A stretch of DNA of 64,000 nt from positions 1 through 64,000 of the forward strand of contig WASS01000029.1 in assembly GCA_009712635.1 (NCBI GenBank), written 5' to 3'. Shown here piece by piece: positions 38,328 to 49,419 of this stretch. A program made the position numbers and the translations under genes. Position 1 is the first letter of the stretch; each line of letters starts with the position of its first letter. The DNA is from Hungatella sp. GTDB taxonomy: Bacteria; Bacillota; Clostridia; Lachnospirales; Lachnospiraceae. The notes under the pieces were generated by a model. It worked only from the letters and a program-made list of their open reading frames with translations. It had not been told where the DNA came from and made no database searches.

Positions 38328-40925
38328 ATGTTAAAAAAGAAGATTACTTTTACTGTCTTTCCCATAGCTGCATCTGCTGCGACTCAGGCAACCTATTATG
38401 TTTCACCGACAGGAAGCGACAGCAACCCAGGAACGCTTGCAGCACCCTTTCAGACAATTACAAAGGCGCGGGACGCTGTCCGCATAATCAACAGCAATAT
38501 GACCGGAGATATCTATATTTATCTGAGGGGCGGAAACTACAGTATCACCAGTACCGTTACTTTCGGACCACTGGATTCGGGGACAAATGGATACAGGATC
38601 TATTACCAGGCATACCCGGGTGAAACGCCTGTCTTGAATGGTGCAACAAAAGTTACAGGCTGGACTCAGCATAGCGGCAATATTTATAAGGCTGCGCTCA
38701 ATCGTTCCACCAAATTGAGAAACCTTTATGTGAATGACCAGAGGGCTTCGATGACCAGCAAAACCGTTACAGCCCGCGGAGGGTACGGGACTTATTCCGT
38801 AACTGCAGGACAGGCCAGTTGGGCATGGACAAGCGGCAGTAAGAGTGACGGGGTTCAGTATAATGCATCGGATGTACCGGCAATTGCCAGTAACAAAGAT
38901 GACCTTGAGATCGTAAACGGTACTACCTGGAATGAGAATATAGTTTGTACCAGGGATGTCATTACATCTGGCAGTAACAGAGTGCTTCTTTTACAGCAGC
39001 CTTACGGGGCGATAGCACAGACTCCGGGGTGGGGTGCAGCCTTTAGTGCCTCCGGTACCCATACCATATATAATGCGTTCGAATTCTTGAATTCTCCTGG
39101 ACAATTTTATTTTGACAAGACTGCCAAAACGCTTTATTACTATATCCGTCCAGGAGAGAATATGGCCACTGCCGATGTAGAGGCTCCTGTTGTAGAGAAG
39201 CTGATCGATATCGCAGGAACATCAACGACTAACAGGGTTAAGAATATCACCTTCCAGGGTATTATTTTTGAAAATACGGATTACAGCCTTGTGAATGTTG
39301 CAGGCTCACACGGTAAATCCACATGTCAGGCAGCACAGGCATTTATTGCTTTTTATAACGACAACTGGCACAACACCAAGTATGATCTTGTTGATACATT
39401 GCCGGGAATGATCAACGTAAGCAGCAGCGATTCCATCAATTTTATAAGAAATACAGTGAAGCACAGCGGCAATGATGGAATATCAATGGTAAACGATGTT
39501 ATAAATTCCAGTCTTATCGGCAACTACATCACGGACATCACATCAAGCGGCATCACGGTAGGGCATCCCCAGCATGTTTATATCGGAGACGGTGGAAACC
39601 ATGCAAAATATGCTCCCGGTGTAGAAGGGATTTGCAAGAATAACACCATCAACAATAATTTCTTGTACAACATAAGCACGTCTCACGGATTTGGTGGATG
39701 TGCCGCCATTACGGCTTACTTTGTGGATACCATAAAAATAACCAATAACCAAGTTCAATCAACAGCATACAATGGAATCCATTTAGGCTGGGGCTGGTGT
39801 AATTTCACTGACTCCACTACCTGTAAAAACAACACAGTAAGTAATAACCGGATTATTAATACCTTAACCAGGCTTCATGACAGCGGAGCCATCTATACCA
39901 TCGGACAGATGCCGGGCACGAACATTAACCAGAACTATGTCAGGGGAATTCCTCCTGCAACCTCCGGTCCGACCTATGGTTTGCATAACGATGAAGGAAC
40001 TGCCTATATCAATGAAAACGACAACGTACTGGATATTGATCCGGGGGTAAAGTATACCATCAACTGTGAGGATTTTGGGCAAAAACACGATTTAACCATA
40101 CTGCGGACCTATGCTACCGTAAGTAAAATGGGCGTTAATCCTCCAAACAGTAAAATTGATCCCCCGGTTGTGGTTTCGGATAACGTATGGCCTTTGACAC
40201 AGTACACTACCTGTCTGAATTCGGGAATCCAGGAAGCATACAGGGATATTATCCCGGCGAACCTGCTTTCAACACCGGATTATGTGTTCCCCGCAAGTTG
40301 TGCAGCTGCAGCCGGAACTGGCATGAGTATAAGGAGCAGCGGGAATTCTTCAAATACGGTATGGTTTGCACCGGCGGGAACAACCAGTTTTGTCGAAGGA
40401 GCTACAATGACGAAAGCGGAAGGAACTGCCACATCGATTACTGCCCCAGCCGCTGCCGGTACGTACCGGTTGTGTGCAGTAAATTCACAAGGCATGAAGA
40501 TGGGTGAATCGGCGGCACTGCTCCGGGTAAGCGGATCGTCTTCACAGATTGAAGCGGAGAGTTTCAGCAGCCAATCGGGCATTCAAACGGAAACCTGCAG
40601 CGAAGGAGGACAGAACATTGGGTATATTGAAAATGGGGATTATGCCGTATACAACAATATCAATTTCGGTGCAGGAGCTACAAGCTTCCAGGCCAGAGTA
40701 GCCAGCGGAGCCAGTGGAGGGAATATTGTGATCAGGCTGGACAGTCTTACTGGTCCTTTAGCAGGAACTTGTTCTATCACCGGGACTGGCGGCTGGCAGA
40801 CATGGGCTACCAGAACCTGCAGTGTCAGCGGAGCAAGCGGGATTCATAACGTATACTTGAAATTTACCGGTGGGAGTGGTTACTTGTTCAATATAAACTG
40901 GTTCCAATTTACCGGTGGAAGATAG
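38328..40925 (+). CDS. Parallel beta-helix glycosidase-like enzyme with CBM6
   Basis: An 865-residue protein; ATG 38328 is chosen because CAGGAGGAAACGGGT precedes it, although the frame is open further upstream. A short hydrophobic start (TFTVFPIAASAA) may be a shortened signal peptide. The YYVSPTGSDSNPGT opening, the KARDAVR segment, and LRGG, YQAYPGETPVLNG and RNLYVNDQRA patterns place it with right-handed beta-helix carbohydrate enzymes of the GH141/GH120 type; I cannot decide which. CBM6 from about residue 737. Probably acts on xylan side chains. Confidence 0.78.
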   Translation: MLKKKITFTVFPIAASAATQATYYVSPTGSDSNPGTLAAPFQTITKARDAVRIINSNMTGDIYIYLRGGNYSITSTVTFGPLDSGTNGYRIYYQAYPGETPVLNGATKVTGWTQHSGNIYKAALNRSTKLRNLYVNDQRASMTSKTVTARGGYGTYSVTAGQASWAWTSGSKSDGVQYNASDVPAIASNKDDLEIVNGTTWNENIVCTRDVITSGSNRVLLLQQPYGAIAQTPGWGAAFSASGTHTIYNAFEFLNSPGQFYFDKTAKTLYYYIRPGENMATADVEAPVVEKLIDIAGTSTTNRVKNITFQGIIFENTDYSLVNVAGSHGKSTCQAAQAFIAFYNDNWHNTKYDLVDTLPGMINVSSSDSINFIRNTVKHSGNDGISMVNDVINSSLIGNYITDITSSGITVGHPQHVYIGDGGNHAKYAPGVEGICKNNTINNNFLYNISTSHGFGGCAAITAYFVDTIKITNNQVQSTAYNGIHLGWGWCNFTDSTTCKNNTVSNNRIINTLTRLHDSGAIYTIGQMPGTNINQNYVRGIPPATSGPTYGLHNDEGTAYINENDNVLDIDPGVKYTINCEDFGQKHDLTILRTYATVSKMGVNPPNSKIDPPVVVSDNVWPLTQYTTCLNSGIQEAYRDIIPANLLSTPDYVFPASCAAAAGTGMSIRSSGNSSNTVWFAPAGTTSFVEGATMTKAEGTATSITAPAAAGTYRLCAVNSQGMKMGESAALLRVSGSSSQIEAESFSSQSGIQTETCSEGGQNIGYIENGDYAVYNNINFGAGATSFQARVASGASGGNIVIRLDSLTGPLAGTCSITGTGGWQTWATRTCSVSGASGIHNVYLKFTGGSGYLFNINWFQFTGGR

Positions 40926-40992
40926 TGTACTCTAATCATGTTGCCGTGTATCCCGTTTGGGATACCGGCAATATAAAAGAAAGGGGAAATAA

Positions 40993-41946
<954 letters not shown>

Positions 41947-41968
41947 TATATTAATTGGAGGTAAATAT

Positions 41969-43735
41969 ATGAAAAAAGTATGTAGAGTTGTAGTTTTTTT
42001 GTTGGCTATTTCACTATCTCATTCAACAGAATGTTATGCAGACAATCCAATCGTACAAACGAATTATACTGCGGATCCTGCTCCGATGGTCTATAACGGG
42101 ACCTGCTATTTGTATACCACCCATGACGAGGACACCACCGTCAACAATTTTTATACCATGAATGACTGGAGATGCTATTCATCCACCGACATGCAGAACT
42201 GGACGGATCATGGATCACCGTTGTCTTACAATACATTCAGTTGGGCACAAGGCGATGCATGGGCTGGCCAGGTTATTAACAGGAACGGAAAGTTTTATTT
42301 CTACGGTCCGATGACCCGGAAAAACGCCGGGGGCGCAAGGGTAATCGGTGTAGCAGTATCAGACAGCCCCACCGGGCCGTTCACCGATCCTATCGGGAAA
42401 CCTTTAATCACCAATAACGGGGCGCAGGATATCGACCCAACCGTATTCATTGACGATAACGGACAGGCGTACCTCTACTGGGGGAACGGTAACCTCTATT
42501 ATGTGAAGTTAAATCAGGATATGATTTCATACTCAGGCGGTATTGTCCAGGTATCTCCCAAACCAGCGAATTTCATCGAAGGTCCCTGGTTCTACAAGCG
42601 TAATAATTTATATTACATGGTATACGCAGGTATGACCGGAGGATCCGAAAATATCTCCTATGCCACCAGCAACAGTCCTACCGGACCATGGACCTCCAGG
42701 GGTACTATTATGGGTTCGCAAAACAGCTATACAAACCATCCGGGAGTAACCGACTATAAGGGAAATTCCTACCTCTTTTACCATACCGGTAATTTACCGG
42801 GAGGCGGAAGCTACCATCGTTCTGTTGGCTTAGAGCAATTCAAATACAATGCAGATGGCACAATTCCCAGTATTCCTATTACCAAAAATGGTCCGGGTCA
42901 GCTTGGTAATCTAGACCCATATGTCAAAACTGAAGCTGAAACAATTTGCTGGGAATCCGGTATTGAGACAGAAAAATGCAGTGAAGGCGGAATGGATGTA
43001 TGTTATATCGAAAACGGGGACTGGATAAAAGTAAAAGGTGTAGATTTTGGTTCCGGTGCGGCATCTTTTGATGCAAGAGTCGCTTCGGCAACTAACGGCG
43101 GGAATATTGAACTCCGTCTTGACAGCGAGACAGGGAAACTGGTGGGAACTTGTGCTGTTTCAAATACCGGAGGTTGGCAGAACTGGACAACGAAATCCTG
43201 TAATGTAAGCGGTGCAACAGGAGTACATGACCTATACCTTAAATTTACCGGCGGTAGCGGTTCTCTATTTAACTTCAACTGGTGGAAGTTCACCGGCGCA
43301 GGTGTAACTCCTGGTCAGACATCAGCTTTTTCACAGATAGAAGCGGAAAGCTACAACACCCAGTCTGGAATTCAAACCGAAAGCTGCAGCGAAGGAGGGG
43401 AGAATGTCGGGTATATCGAAAACGGGGATTATGCAGTTTACAACAATATCGATTTCGGCAATGGTGCAGAAAGCTTTAAAGCCAGAGTCGCCAGTTCCAC
43501 CAGCGGAGGTAATATTGAGATCAGGCTTGATAGTCTTACCGGTCCTTTAGCAGGAACTTGTACGGTTGCCGGAACCGGAGGCTGGCAGACTTGGGCTGAT
43601 GCAATATGCAGTGTCAACGGAGTAAGCGGAAAACATGACTTATACCTGAAATTTACGGGAGGAAGCGGATACTTATTCAACCTGAACTGGTTTAAGTTTA
43701 CCGGTGGAAGTGTGGCCGCCGGAGATCTCAATTAA
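41969..43735 (+). CDS. Secreted GH43 arabinofuranosidase/xylosidase with two CBM6
   Basis: A 588-residue enzyme with a signal peptide (VVVFLLAISLSHS). The five-bladed GH43 propeller (residues 28-310) shows the expected acidic triad: ADPAPM (base), QDIDPTVF and FIEGPWF (acid). Two CBM6 modules follow (about 319-447 and 452-582), the second far closer to the CBM6 of neighbouring genes than the first. Likely arabinoxylan arabinofuranohydrolase-type activity. GGAGG precedes the start. Confidence 0.9.
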   Translation: MKKVCRVVVFLLAISLSHSTECYADNPIVQTNYTADPAPMVYNGTCYLYTTHDEDTTVNNFYTMNDWRCYSSTDMQNWTDHGSPLSYNTFSWAQGDAWAGQVINRNGKFYFYGPMTRKNAGGARVIGVAVSDSPTGPFTDPIGKPLITNNGAQDIDPTVFIDDNGQAYLYWGNGNLYYVKLNQDMISYSGGIVQVSPKPANFIEGPWFYKRNNLYYMVYAGMTGGSENISYATSNSPTGPWTSRGTIMGSQNSYTNHPGVTDYKGNSYLFYHTGNLPGGGSYHRSVGLEQFKYNADGTIPSIPITKNGPGQLGNLDPYVKTEAETICWESGIETEKCSEGGMDVCYIENGDWIKVKGVDFGSGAASFDARVASATNGGNIELRLDSETGKLVGTCAVSNTGGWQNWTTKSCNVSGATGVHDLYLKFTGGSGSLFNFNWWKFTGAGVTPGQTSAFSQIEAESYNTQSGIQTESCSEGGENVGYIENGDYAVYNNIDFGNGAESFKARVASSTSGGNIEIRLDSLTGPLAGTCTVAGTGGWQTWADAICSVNGVSGKHDLYLKFTGGSGYLFNLNWFKFTGGSVAAGDLN

Positions 43736-43752
43736 GGAGGTAATCGTGGATT

Positions 43753-45192
43753 ATGAAGTATATTGATTATTTTAAAACGACACCGATAATCGATTCCCTA
43801 TCGTCGTCCTGTTGGGGCGCTGCGGAAGTGGGCCCTCGTGATCAATCCAACGGTTTGGAAGACAGGACCATGTCCAAGTATGCTTACTGGGATGGCGGAA
43901 TCATCAAGGGACCGGATGGCATGTATCATATGTTTGCCAGCCGTTGGAATCAATCTGCTGGTCACAACGGGTGGTTTGGCTCTGTGGCTGTTCATGCGAC
44001 GAGCTCCAATCTGTATGGACCTTATACAGACAAGGGTTTGTGCTGGCCTAACGATCAGGGCGGCAAGGGTCACAACGTGGTTCCGCTCCAACTAAAAGAC
44101 GGGCGGTATGCGATCCTGGTGAGTGAAACCAGGCGGCCGGCAGAGATTTTTGTCTCCAATTCCTTGGATGGGCCATGGTCAAAGCTGGGTAGTGTATCGA
44201 TTACTCCAAATGCTTACTCATCCAAATATACAGCGTCCAATGTTTACATTATGCTTCGCCCAGATGGACGTTATGGGCTGATTGAAAGAGATGGGGTAAT
44301 TGGTATTGCTGATAATGTACTTGGACCTTACACCATTCAGGGAACCAATATTTATGAGAAGATTCCTGGCTGTCCGACAGTCAACATGGAAGATCCGGTT
44401 ATGTGGTATAGTGGTGGTCTTTATCATATTATTGTCAATAAGTGGGACACACGTAAGGCGTATCACATCACTTCCCAGGATGGTATCAGCAACTGGAAAT
44501 TAGAACCTGGATACGCCTATGATCCGACCGCGAATTTTATCCGGTATTCAAATGGTACGGTCAATCATTGGAATAAATTAGAACGTCCCAATGTGTATAT
44601 GGAGAATGGCCATGTGGTTGCAATGACTCTGGCTGCAATCGATGTTGCAAAAGACAAAGACCTGGGTAACGACAGTCATGGCAGTAAGGTTATTGTCATT
44701 CCGTTTGATGGTGCCGCATTAGATTCTGGAGGTGTTCCCCCAATTCCTGACCCAAGATCGGCCTTTACACAGATCGAAGCGGAGAGTTACAGTAACCAAT
44801 CTGGAGTTCAAACCGAAAGCTGTACGGAAGGTGGGGAGAATGTCGGATATATTGAAAACGGGGATTATGCAGTTTACAGCAATTTAGATTTTGGCAGTGG
44901 TGCTAAAAGCTTTCAGGCCAGAGTCGCCAGCGCTGCCAGCGGAGGGAAAATTGAGATCAGGCTGGATAGTCTTAACGGGACTTTGATAGGGACTTGTCCG
45001 GTTGCAGGGACTGGGGGGTGGCAGACCTGGGCGGCTGCAACGTGCAATGTTAGTGGGGTGAGCGGAAAGCATGATTTATATCTGAAATTTACGGGAGGAA
45101 GCGGATACTTATTCAACCTGAACTGGTTCAAATTTGGTACAGGAAGTAATTCAGGAAGCTTGGGTGATTTAAATTCCCATGGGCAAAATTGA
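43753..45192 (+). CDS. GH43-like beta-propeller enzyme with CBM6
   Basis: A 479-residue protein with a five-bladed propeller of the GH43/GH117-like fold (YWDGGIIKGPDG, MFASRW, GKGHNVVPL, MEDPVMWY) and a C-terminal CBM6 from about 336. AAGGAGG lies 15-20 bases before ATG 43753. Unlike the rest of the group, it has no signal peptide; either it is truncated at the 5' end or it works by another export path. Last gene of the group. Confidence 0.8.
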   Translation: MKYIDYFKTTPIIDSLSSSCWGAAEVGPRDQSNGLEDRTMSKYAYWDGGIIKGPDGMYHMFASRWNQSAGHNGWFGSVAVHATSSNLYGPYTDKGLCWPNDQGGKGHNVVPLQLKDGRYAILVSETRRPAEIFVSNSLDGPWSKLGSVSITPNAYSSKYTASNVYIMLRPDGRYGLIERDGVIGIADNVLGPYTIQGTNIYEKIPGCPTVNMEDPVMWYSGGLYHIIVNKWDTRKAYHITSQDGISNWKLEPGYAYDPTANFIRYSNGTVNHWNKLERPNVYMENGHVVAMTLAAIDVAKDKDLGNDSHGSKVIVIPFDGAALDSGGVPPIPDPRSAFTQIEAESYSNQSGVQTESCTEGGENVGYIENGDYAVYSNLDFGSGAKSFQARVASAASGGKIEIRLDSLNGTLIGTCPVAGTGGWQTWAAATCNVSGVSGKHDLYLKFTGGSGYLFNLNWFKFGTGSNSGSLGDLNSHGQN

Positions 45193-45240
45193 AATAAATA
45201 CGAAAGCCTACATTGATTTTCTGAAAGGATTATAATTAAG

Positions 45241-45279
45241 GGATCGTGTGGTTTCTCCTCTCACAAAACCACACGATCC
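45241..45279. terminator. Bidirectional terminator between convergent genes
   Basis: GGATCGTGTGGTTT (45241-45254) pairs exactly with AAACCACACGATCC (45266-45279). Confidence 0.85.
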
Positions 45280-45290
45280 AAAGGGAAAAG

Positions 45291-46007
45291 TCAGTCTAAT
45301 TTACATGTTCCATCGGAACAATGCTTATCAGATGATGAGTCGGCGCTATGCGCTTTAGTCTTAATTTTATCATATTCTTCTTTCCATGCATCTTGTAATA
45401 TATCTAAAAATATTTTACTGGGCTGTGCTCCTGAAATGGTATATTTGTCATTCACAATGAAGAATGGGACACCTTGAATTCCCATCTTCAATCCCTCGGC
45501 TCTATCAGCTGCTATATTCTCGTGATATTTGTCATGTTCTAAAATATCCAAAGCTTCGTTAGCATCAAGACCTATCTCACTCGAAAGTTGAACAAGTGTT
45601 GCGTGGTCACCGATGTTCAGAGAATCCGTAAAGTGAGCTTTCATAATACGCTCCATATATTCATGGATCTTCCCTTTCTCTTTCGCATAATAAGAAAGGC
45701 GTAGTGCATCATATGAATTAGTAGGGATCATTGTATCTAACTGGTAATCTAATCCAACTGCTTTCGCTTTTTGTATAAGTTCATTGTTCAATGCTTTTGC
45801 TTTTTCATATGGAATATTATGCTTAGAAGATAATATTTGATGGATATTCATCCCTGTATCTTTTTTCGCGTATGGATCTAATTGAAAACCTCGAAATACG
45901 ACTTCTACCTCTTCTTTATGTTGAAACTGCTCTAGCGCTATTTCAAAGTGACGTTTGCCAATATAACAAAAAGGACAAACAAAATCTGACCAAATTTCTA
46001 CTTTCAT
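45291..46007 (-). CDS. DsbA-family (FrnE-like) thiol oxidoreductase, second copy
   Basis: A 238-residue paralogue of the 31,004 gene: CPFC near residue 14, QLDPYAKKDTGMNIHQ, VPFFIVNDKYTISGAQPS and a C-terminal CSDGTC. The two differ throughout but are clearly homologous along their length. Downstream of an NAD(P)H-binding gene and an HxlR regulator on the same strand. Confidence 0.88.
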   Translation of the reverse strand: MKVEIWSDFVCPFCYIGKRHFEIALEQFQHKEEVEVVFRGFQLDPYAKKDTGMNIHQILSSKHNIPYEKAKALNNELIQKAKAVGLDYQLDTMIPTNSYDALRLSYYAKEKGKIHEYMERIMKAHFTDSLNIGDHATLVQLSSEIGLDANEALDILEHDKYHENIAADRAEGLKMGIQGVPFFIVNDKYTISGAQPSKIFLDILQDAWKEEYDKIKTKAHSADSSSDKHCSDGTCKLD

Positions 46008-46073
46008 AATTAAACGCTCCTTTAATTTATTATTTCTATTATTTGTAAGTCTTACGTTCAGCAGCTCCTTTGC

Positions 46074-46706
46074 CTAACTGCCTATAATTGGCATTGAATA
46101 TTCATAGGTTTTGTTGCTTAATTGCGCTACCATAAAAGCACCAATATCTTCTCTTGAAATATTAAAATTCATTTTTGTTTCACCGAATCCTACTTTAACG
46201 TTACCGGTAAATGATGTGTCTTTTGGAGCCATAAAGCGAACAATTGTCCAGTTCAGATTAGATGCGGTAATCATATCTGCGATAGATATTAGTTCTTTTT
46301 TAGCCGTTGGAAATAAGATACCGGCCAGGAATCCTGGAACTATGGTACTTAAGGACTTTTTATCTTTTTTAAAATGAACACTAGGAGTAGACCAATCAAT
46401 GAGACGTTTAATACCACATTCATTCATAGCTTTAAGAAGGTTCTTGTGACCTTCAAGAGAATCCATATGTTTATATCTTTTCATAGGGATACCAACGCAC
46501 CAGATGACAGCATCACAATCTGATATAGCATCTTTAATATCGTTATAATTATTAATTTCACCTTGTATAGTAGTTAGATTTTCATGTTTGATTGTCAATT
46601 TCGTTGGATTGCGAAGAAATGCTTTTACTTCATAACCTTTTTCAAGGGCATGTTGTGCGGCGAATTTGCCGATTCCACCTGATGCACCAAATATTATAAC
46701 TTTCAT
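46074..46706 (-). CDS. NAD(P)H-binding atypical short-chain reductase
   Basis: A 210-residue Rossmann protein with GASGGIGKFAAQHA at the N-terminus, followed by AFLRNP and a variable C-terminus lacking the YxxxK catalytic pair, as in NmrA/BlvrB-like proteins. Probably a redox-sensing or reductase protein; 67 bases before the DsbA-like gene on the same strand. Confidence 0.83.
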   Translation of the reverse strand: MKVIIFGASGGIGKFAAQHALEKGYEVKAFLRNPTKLTIKHENLTTIQGEINNYNDIKDAISDCDAVIWCVGIPMKRYKHMDSLEGHKNLLKAMNECGIKRLIDWSTPSVHFKKDKKSLSTIVPGFLAGILFPTAKKELISIADMITASNLNWTIVRFMAPKDTSFTGNVKVGFGETKMNFNISREDIGAFMVAQLSNKTYEYSMPIIGS

Positions 46707-46857
46707 GTAAATGCCTCCTATTCAATTTGTCTTTATACTGGTAATATTACTAGGTATAATAATTATTGGCAAGTACGATAATATTTAATAGATACTATTA
46801 AAAATGATAGTGATAAGGCGCAGTATGGAATGAAAGTAAGAAGATGATAAAGAAAAG

Positions 46858-46874
46858 TTCCCCAAAAAGGGGAA
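46858..46874 (-). terminator. Terminator of the HxlR gene
   Basis: On the minus strand TTCCCC-TTTTT-GGGGAA is followed by CTTTTCTTT. Confidence 0.6.
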
Positions 46875-46920
46875 TATTCAATAAAGGAGTTACATGTGAA
46901 AGTTTTGCCAGTATATTCGA

Positions 46921-47256
46921 CTACTTTAACATTTTTTCGTATTCGGTTGCCCATTTTTCCAGGGATTTCAGCACTGGTAAAAATTTTACACCCAACTCTG
47001 TTAATGAATATTCTACTTTAGGAGGAACCTCTTTATAAATTTCTCTGTGAATAAGCTTGTATTCTTCCAGCATTCGAAGCTCTTTCGTTAGATTTGCCTG
47101 TGTTACCTGAGGCATTTTCCTGCTAAGTTCCCCAAATCTCAAAGTACTCTGGCTTAAAAAAAACACGATAACCATAGTCCACTTTCCACGGACTATCTTT
47201 TGCACACTAGATATTGGACAATTTTCCACATAATCATCTTCAGACATTTTTTCCAT
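46921..47256 (-). CDS. HxlR-family transcriptional regulator
   Basis: A winged-helix regulator of about 111 residues, starting at ATG 47256 just after GAGGTGG. It shows the HxlR signature: NCPISSVQKIVRGKW with the conserved Cys, LRFGELSRKMPQVTQANLT and PKVEYSLTELG. Probably controls the reductase and DsbA-like genes downstream. Confidence 0.88.
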   Translation of the reverse strand: MEKMSEDDYVENCPISSVQKIVRGKWTMVIVFFLSQSTLRFGELSRKMPQVTQANLTKELRMLEEYKLIHREIYKEVPPKVEYSLTELGVKFLPVLKSLEKWATEYEKMLK

Positions 47257-47502
47257 ATGCCACCTCATTACTATCGAATTTAATAGTACCAATCAAATAT
47301 AATGGTACATCTTAATAATTATTATACATTATATGATTCAAAAGTAAAGAGATATTATAGTACTTGATATAATTATTGTAAAAATATAAAATATGTATAT
47401 CGATGTAATTTTATATGGAGCCGCACTATCTGTGTTAGTGATCAAAGCGGGACATTTGTAATTAAGGAAACAAATACAATGGGAAAAGCTGAGAGGACGA
47501 GG

Positions 47503-47919
47503 ATGAATAAATTTGAGCAATTAATAAAATACATACCACTAATTCAAGAAGACAATTTTGGTGAATGGATTATAGATAAGGAAAACGATGGTACACCAGA
47601 GCATCCGTTCCATATGCCATTCGTAAACTATTCGCAGACGGTGAATTCCTTCCATAAGGACTTATACAAATTCTGCGAGGAGCACCCGGAATATGAACAT
47701 ACCCGTTATGGTGAGACACTGGAAGCCAATGGACTGAAATGGAGCACAGAATCAATGGAAGCTGCTGATGTATCAAAATTAGCTGCAAAATGCGTGATAG
47801 CTCTTTTAATAGGAGCTGTAAGAGCAGATCGTTTCTGCGATGGCGCATTTTTAAGCTTTTTTAATAGCGGGTGTATATTGCGTTGGCTTGAGCGTTTGAA
47901 AACAATAGACGAAGTCTAA
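47503..47919 (+). CDS. DUF6508-family protein
   Basis: A 138-residue protein from ATG 47503 behind GAGAGGACGAGG; an earlier ATG at 47479 is possible. It has the pattern FEQLIKYIPLI, PFHMPFVNYS, and a C-terminal VIALLIGAVRADRFCDGAFLSFF-like segment with the RADRFCDG core, which I associate with DUF6508. Function unknown. Confidence 0.7.
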   Translation: MNKFEQLIKYIPLIQEDNFGEWIIDKENDGTPEHPFHMPFVNYSQTVNSFHKDLYKFCEEHPEYEHTRYGETLEANGLKWSTESMEAADVSKLAAKCVIALLIGAVRADRFCDGAFLSFFNSGCILRWLERLKTIDEV

Positions 47920-47976
47920 ACAATATACCTGCATGATTATTGCAGCTTTGTTATTTAATAAACTAAGGAGGGCCCC

Positions 47977-49041
47977 ATGACTAGAATTAGATATGCTATT
48001 ATAGGAAATGGATTCCGGGCAAAGGCTTTTTTAAGAATAGGCCTGGTTCTATCAGCCCAATTTGAAGTAACTTCTGTTTTCTTTCGAAATAAAGAGAAAG
48101 CAGCTGAATTTTCCCAAACCCATTCCGTTCCAACAGCTTTGACCATAAAGGAATGCTTATCTACGAATCCTGATTTTGTGGTGATAGCCATTGGAAGAGA
48201 TGGAAATCCTGAGATGATAAAACGATTAATCCCTTATGGCATTCCAATGTTAGTGGAGACTCCGCCTGCCATGAACTTAAATGACCTTCGTTCCCTGTGG
48301 GAAACTTCTATCAAACAAGATGCCAAGATTCAAATTGCGGAACAGTATTTTTTACAGCCGCTTTATGAGGCGAAATTAAAGGCTTTAAAAAAAGGAATAT
48401 TAGGCGAGGTTCATAACTTATCCATATCCTGTGCTCATGATTATCACGGTGTCAGTTTGATTCGAAAACTGTTAGGAGTTGGATTTGAAAAAGCCCAAAT
48501 AGTTGGTAAAAACTATCAATTTCCTGTGACGGTCACCGACTCCAGAGATGGAATTAAGACAGAGGGAGAGGTGGTCATTGCTGACCGGTCAAGATACACC
48601 ATAGAATTTGAAAGCGGCAGAGTAGCTTTTTATGATTTTGCTTCTAATGTACAATACCGTTCCAAAATCCGAACCCGTCATCTAAATATACAGGGGGTCC
48701 GTGGTGAAATGGATGATGATGTTGTACGCAGCTTGACCAAAGATAACCAGCCGTTAGTTCAAACCTTTCAGATTACTCAGGACATTAACACATTGTCTAC
48801 TTATTCCATTAATCTTGGGGGGGAATGTCTCTATAGTAATCCTTTTGCAGGGGAACGGCTTACGGATGATGAAATTGCCATGTTACGCTGTCTCCTTGGA
48901 ATGAAAGAATATCTATTGACTGGTAACAGCTTTTATTCCTTTGCGGAGGGCTGCCAGGATAACTATTTTTTCTTATTGATGCAGGAAGCTCTAAAGCAGC
49001 CGCATGCAGCCATAAAAACAGAAGTTCAACCATGGAATTAA
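47977..49041 (+). CDS. Gfo/Idh/MocA-family oxidoreductase
   Basis: A 354-residue NAD(P)-dependent dehydrogenase. The N-terminal Rossmann domain starts RYAIIGNGFRAKAFL, then VETPPAMN corresponds to the usual EKP(A/P)A site with Thr in place of Lys, so the catalytic Lys may be missing. The C-terminal beta-sheet domain runs from about 125. Family members act on sugars or cyclitols; substrate unknown. AAGGAGGG precedes the start. Confidence 0.85.
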   Translation: MTRIRYAIIGNGFRAKAFLRIGLVLSAQFEVTSVFFRNKEKAAEFSQTHSVPTALTIKECLSTNPDFVVIAIGRDGNPEMIKRLIPYGIPMLVETPPAMNLNDLRSLWETSIKQDAKIQIAEQYFLQPLYEAKLKALKKGILGEVHNLSISCAHDYHGVSLIRKLLGVGFEKAQIVGKNYQFPVTVTDSRDGIKTEGEVVIADRSRYTIEFESGRVAFYDFASNVQYRSKIRTRHLNIQGVRGEMDDDVVRSLTKDNQPLVQTFQITQDINTLSTYSINLGGECLYSNPFAGERLTDDEIAMLRCLLGMKEYLLTGNSFYSFAEGCQDNYFFLLMQEALKQPHAAIKTEVQPWN

Positions 49042-49087
49042 ATCCATACGGAAAGCGCAATACAATTAATTGTAGATAGTTTATGAC

Positions 49088-49149
49088 ACACTCCCATATT
49101 AGCAGACAAGGATAAAATTAAATCCTGTTTACTGAAATGGGAGTGTTTT
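49088..49149 (+). terminator. Terminator after the Gfo/Idh gene
   Basis: ACACTCCCAT (49088-49097) pairs with ATGGGAGTGT (49137-49146), followed by TTT. Confidence 0.75.
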
Positions 49150-49183
49150 ATTTGTTATAAGACTTTGAAAGGATTCTGGAGGT

Positions 49184-49402
49184 TTGCCTGATTACAAAAG
49201 AGAATTTGGGGACATCCCCGATTTTATCTATCATTGTAATTGGCAGACAGTATACATATCCCAAAGAGAAGAAAAAATGACAAACAGTTTTATTTTTGAT
49301 ATGATGAATCAAATGTATGTCTATTCCCAGGAACATGCAGCACCAGAGGATGCTGCTTTTGAAGCGGAAACAAATGTGGTAAAAGAAGTATTACAGAAAT
49401 AA
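49184..49402 (+). pseudogene. Unidentified C-terminal gene fragment
   Basis: The frame opens without a good start (DYKREFGDIPDFIYHCNW…) and continues through an ATG at 49277 (MTNSFIFDMMNQMYVYSQEH) to TAA at 49400. It precedes a broken hydrolase gene by 17 bases. Either a relic or, from 49277, a 41-residue small protein. I do not recognise it. Confidence 0.3.
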
Positions 49403-49419
49403 TAAGGAGAGTGTTTAAA

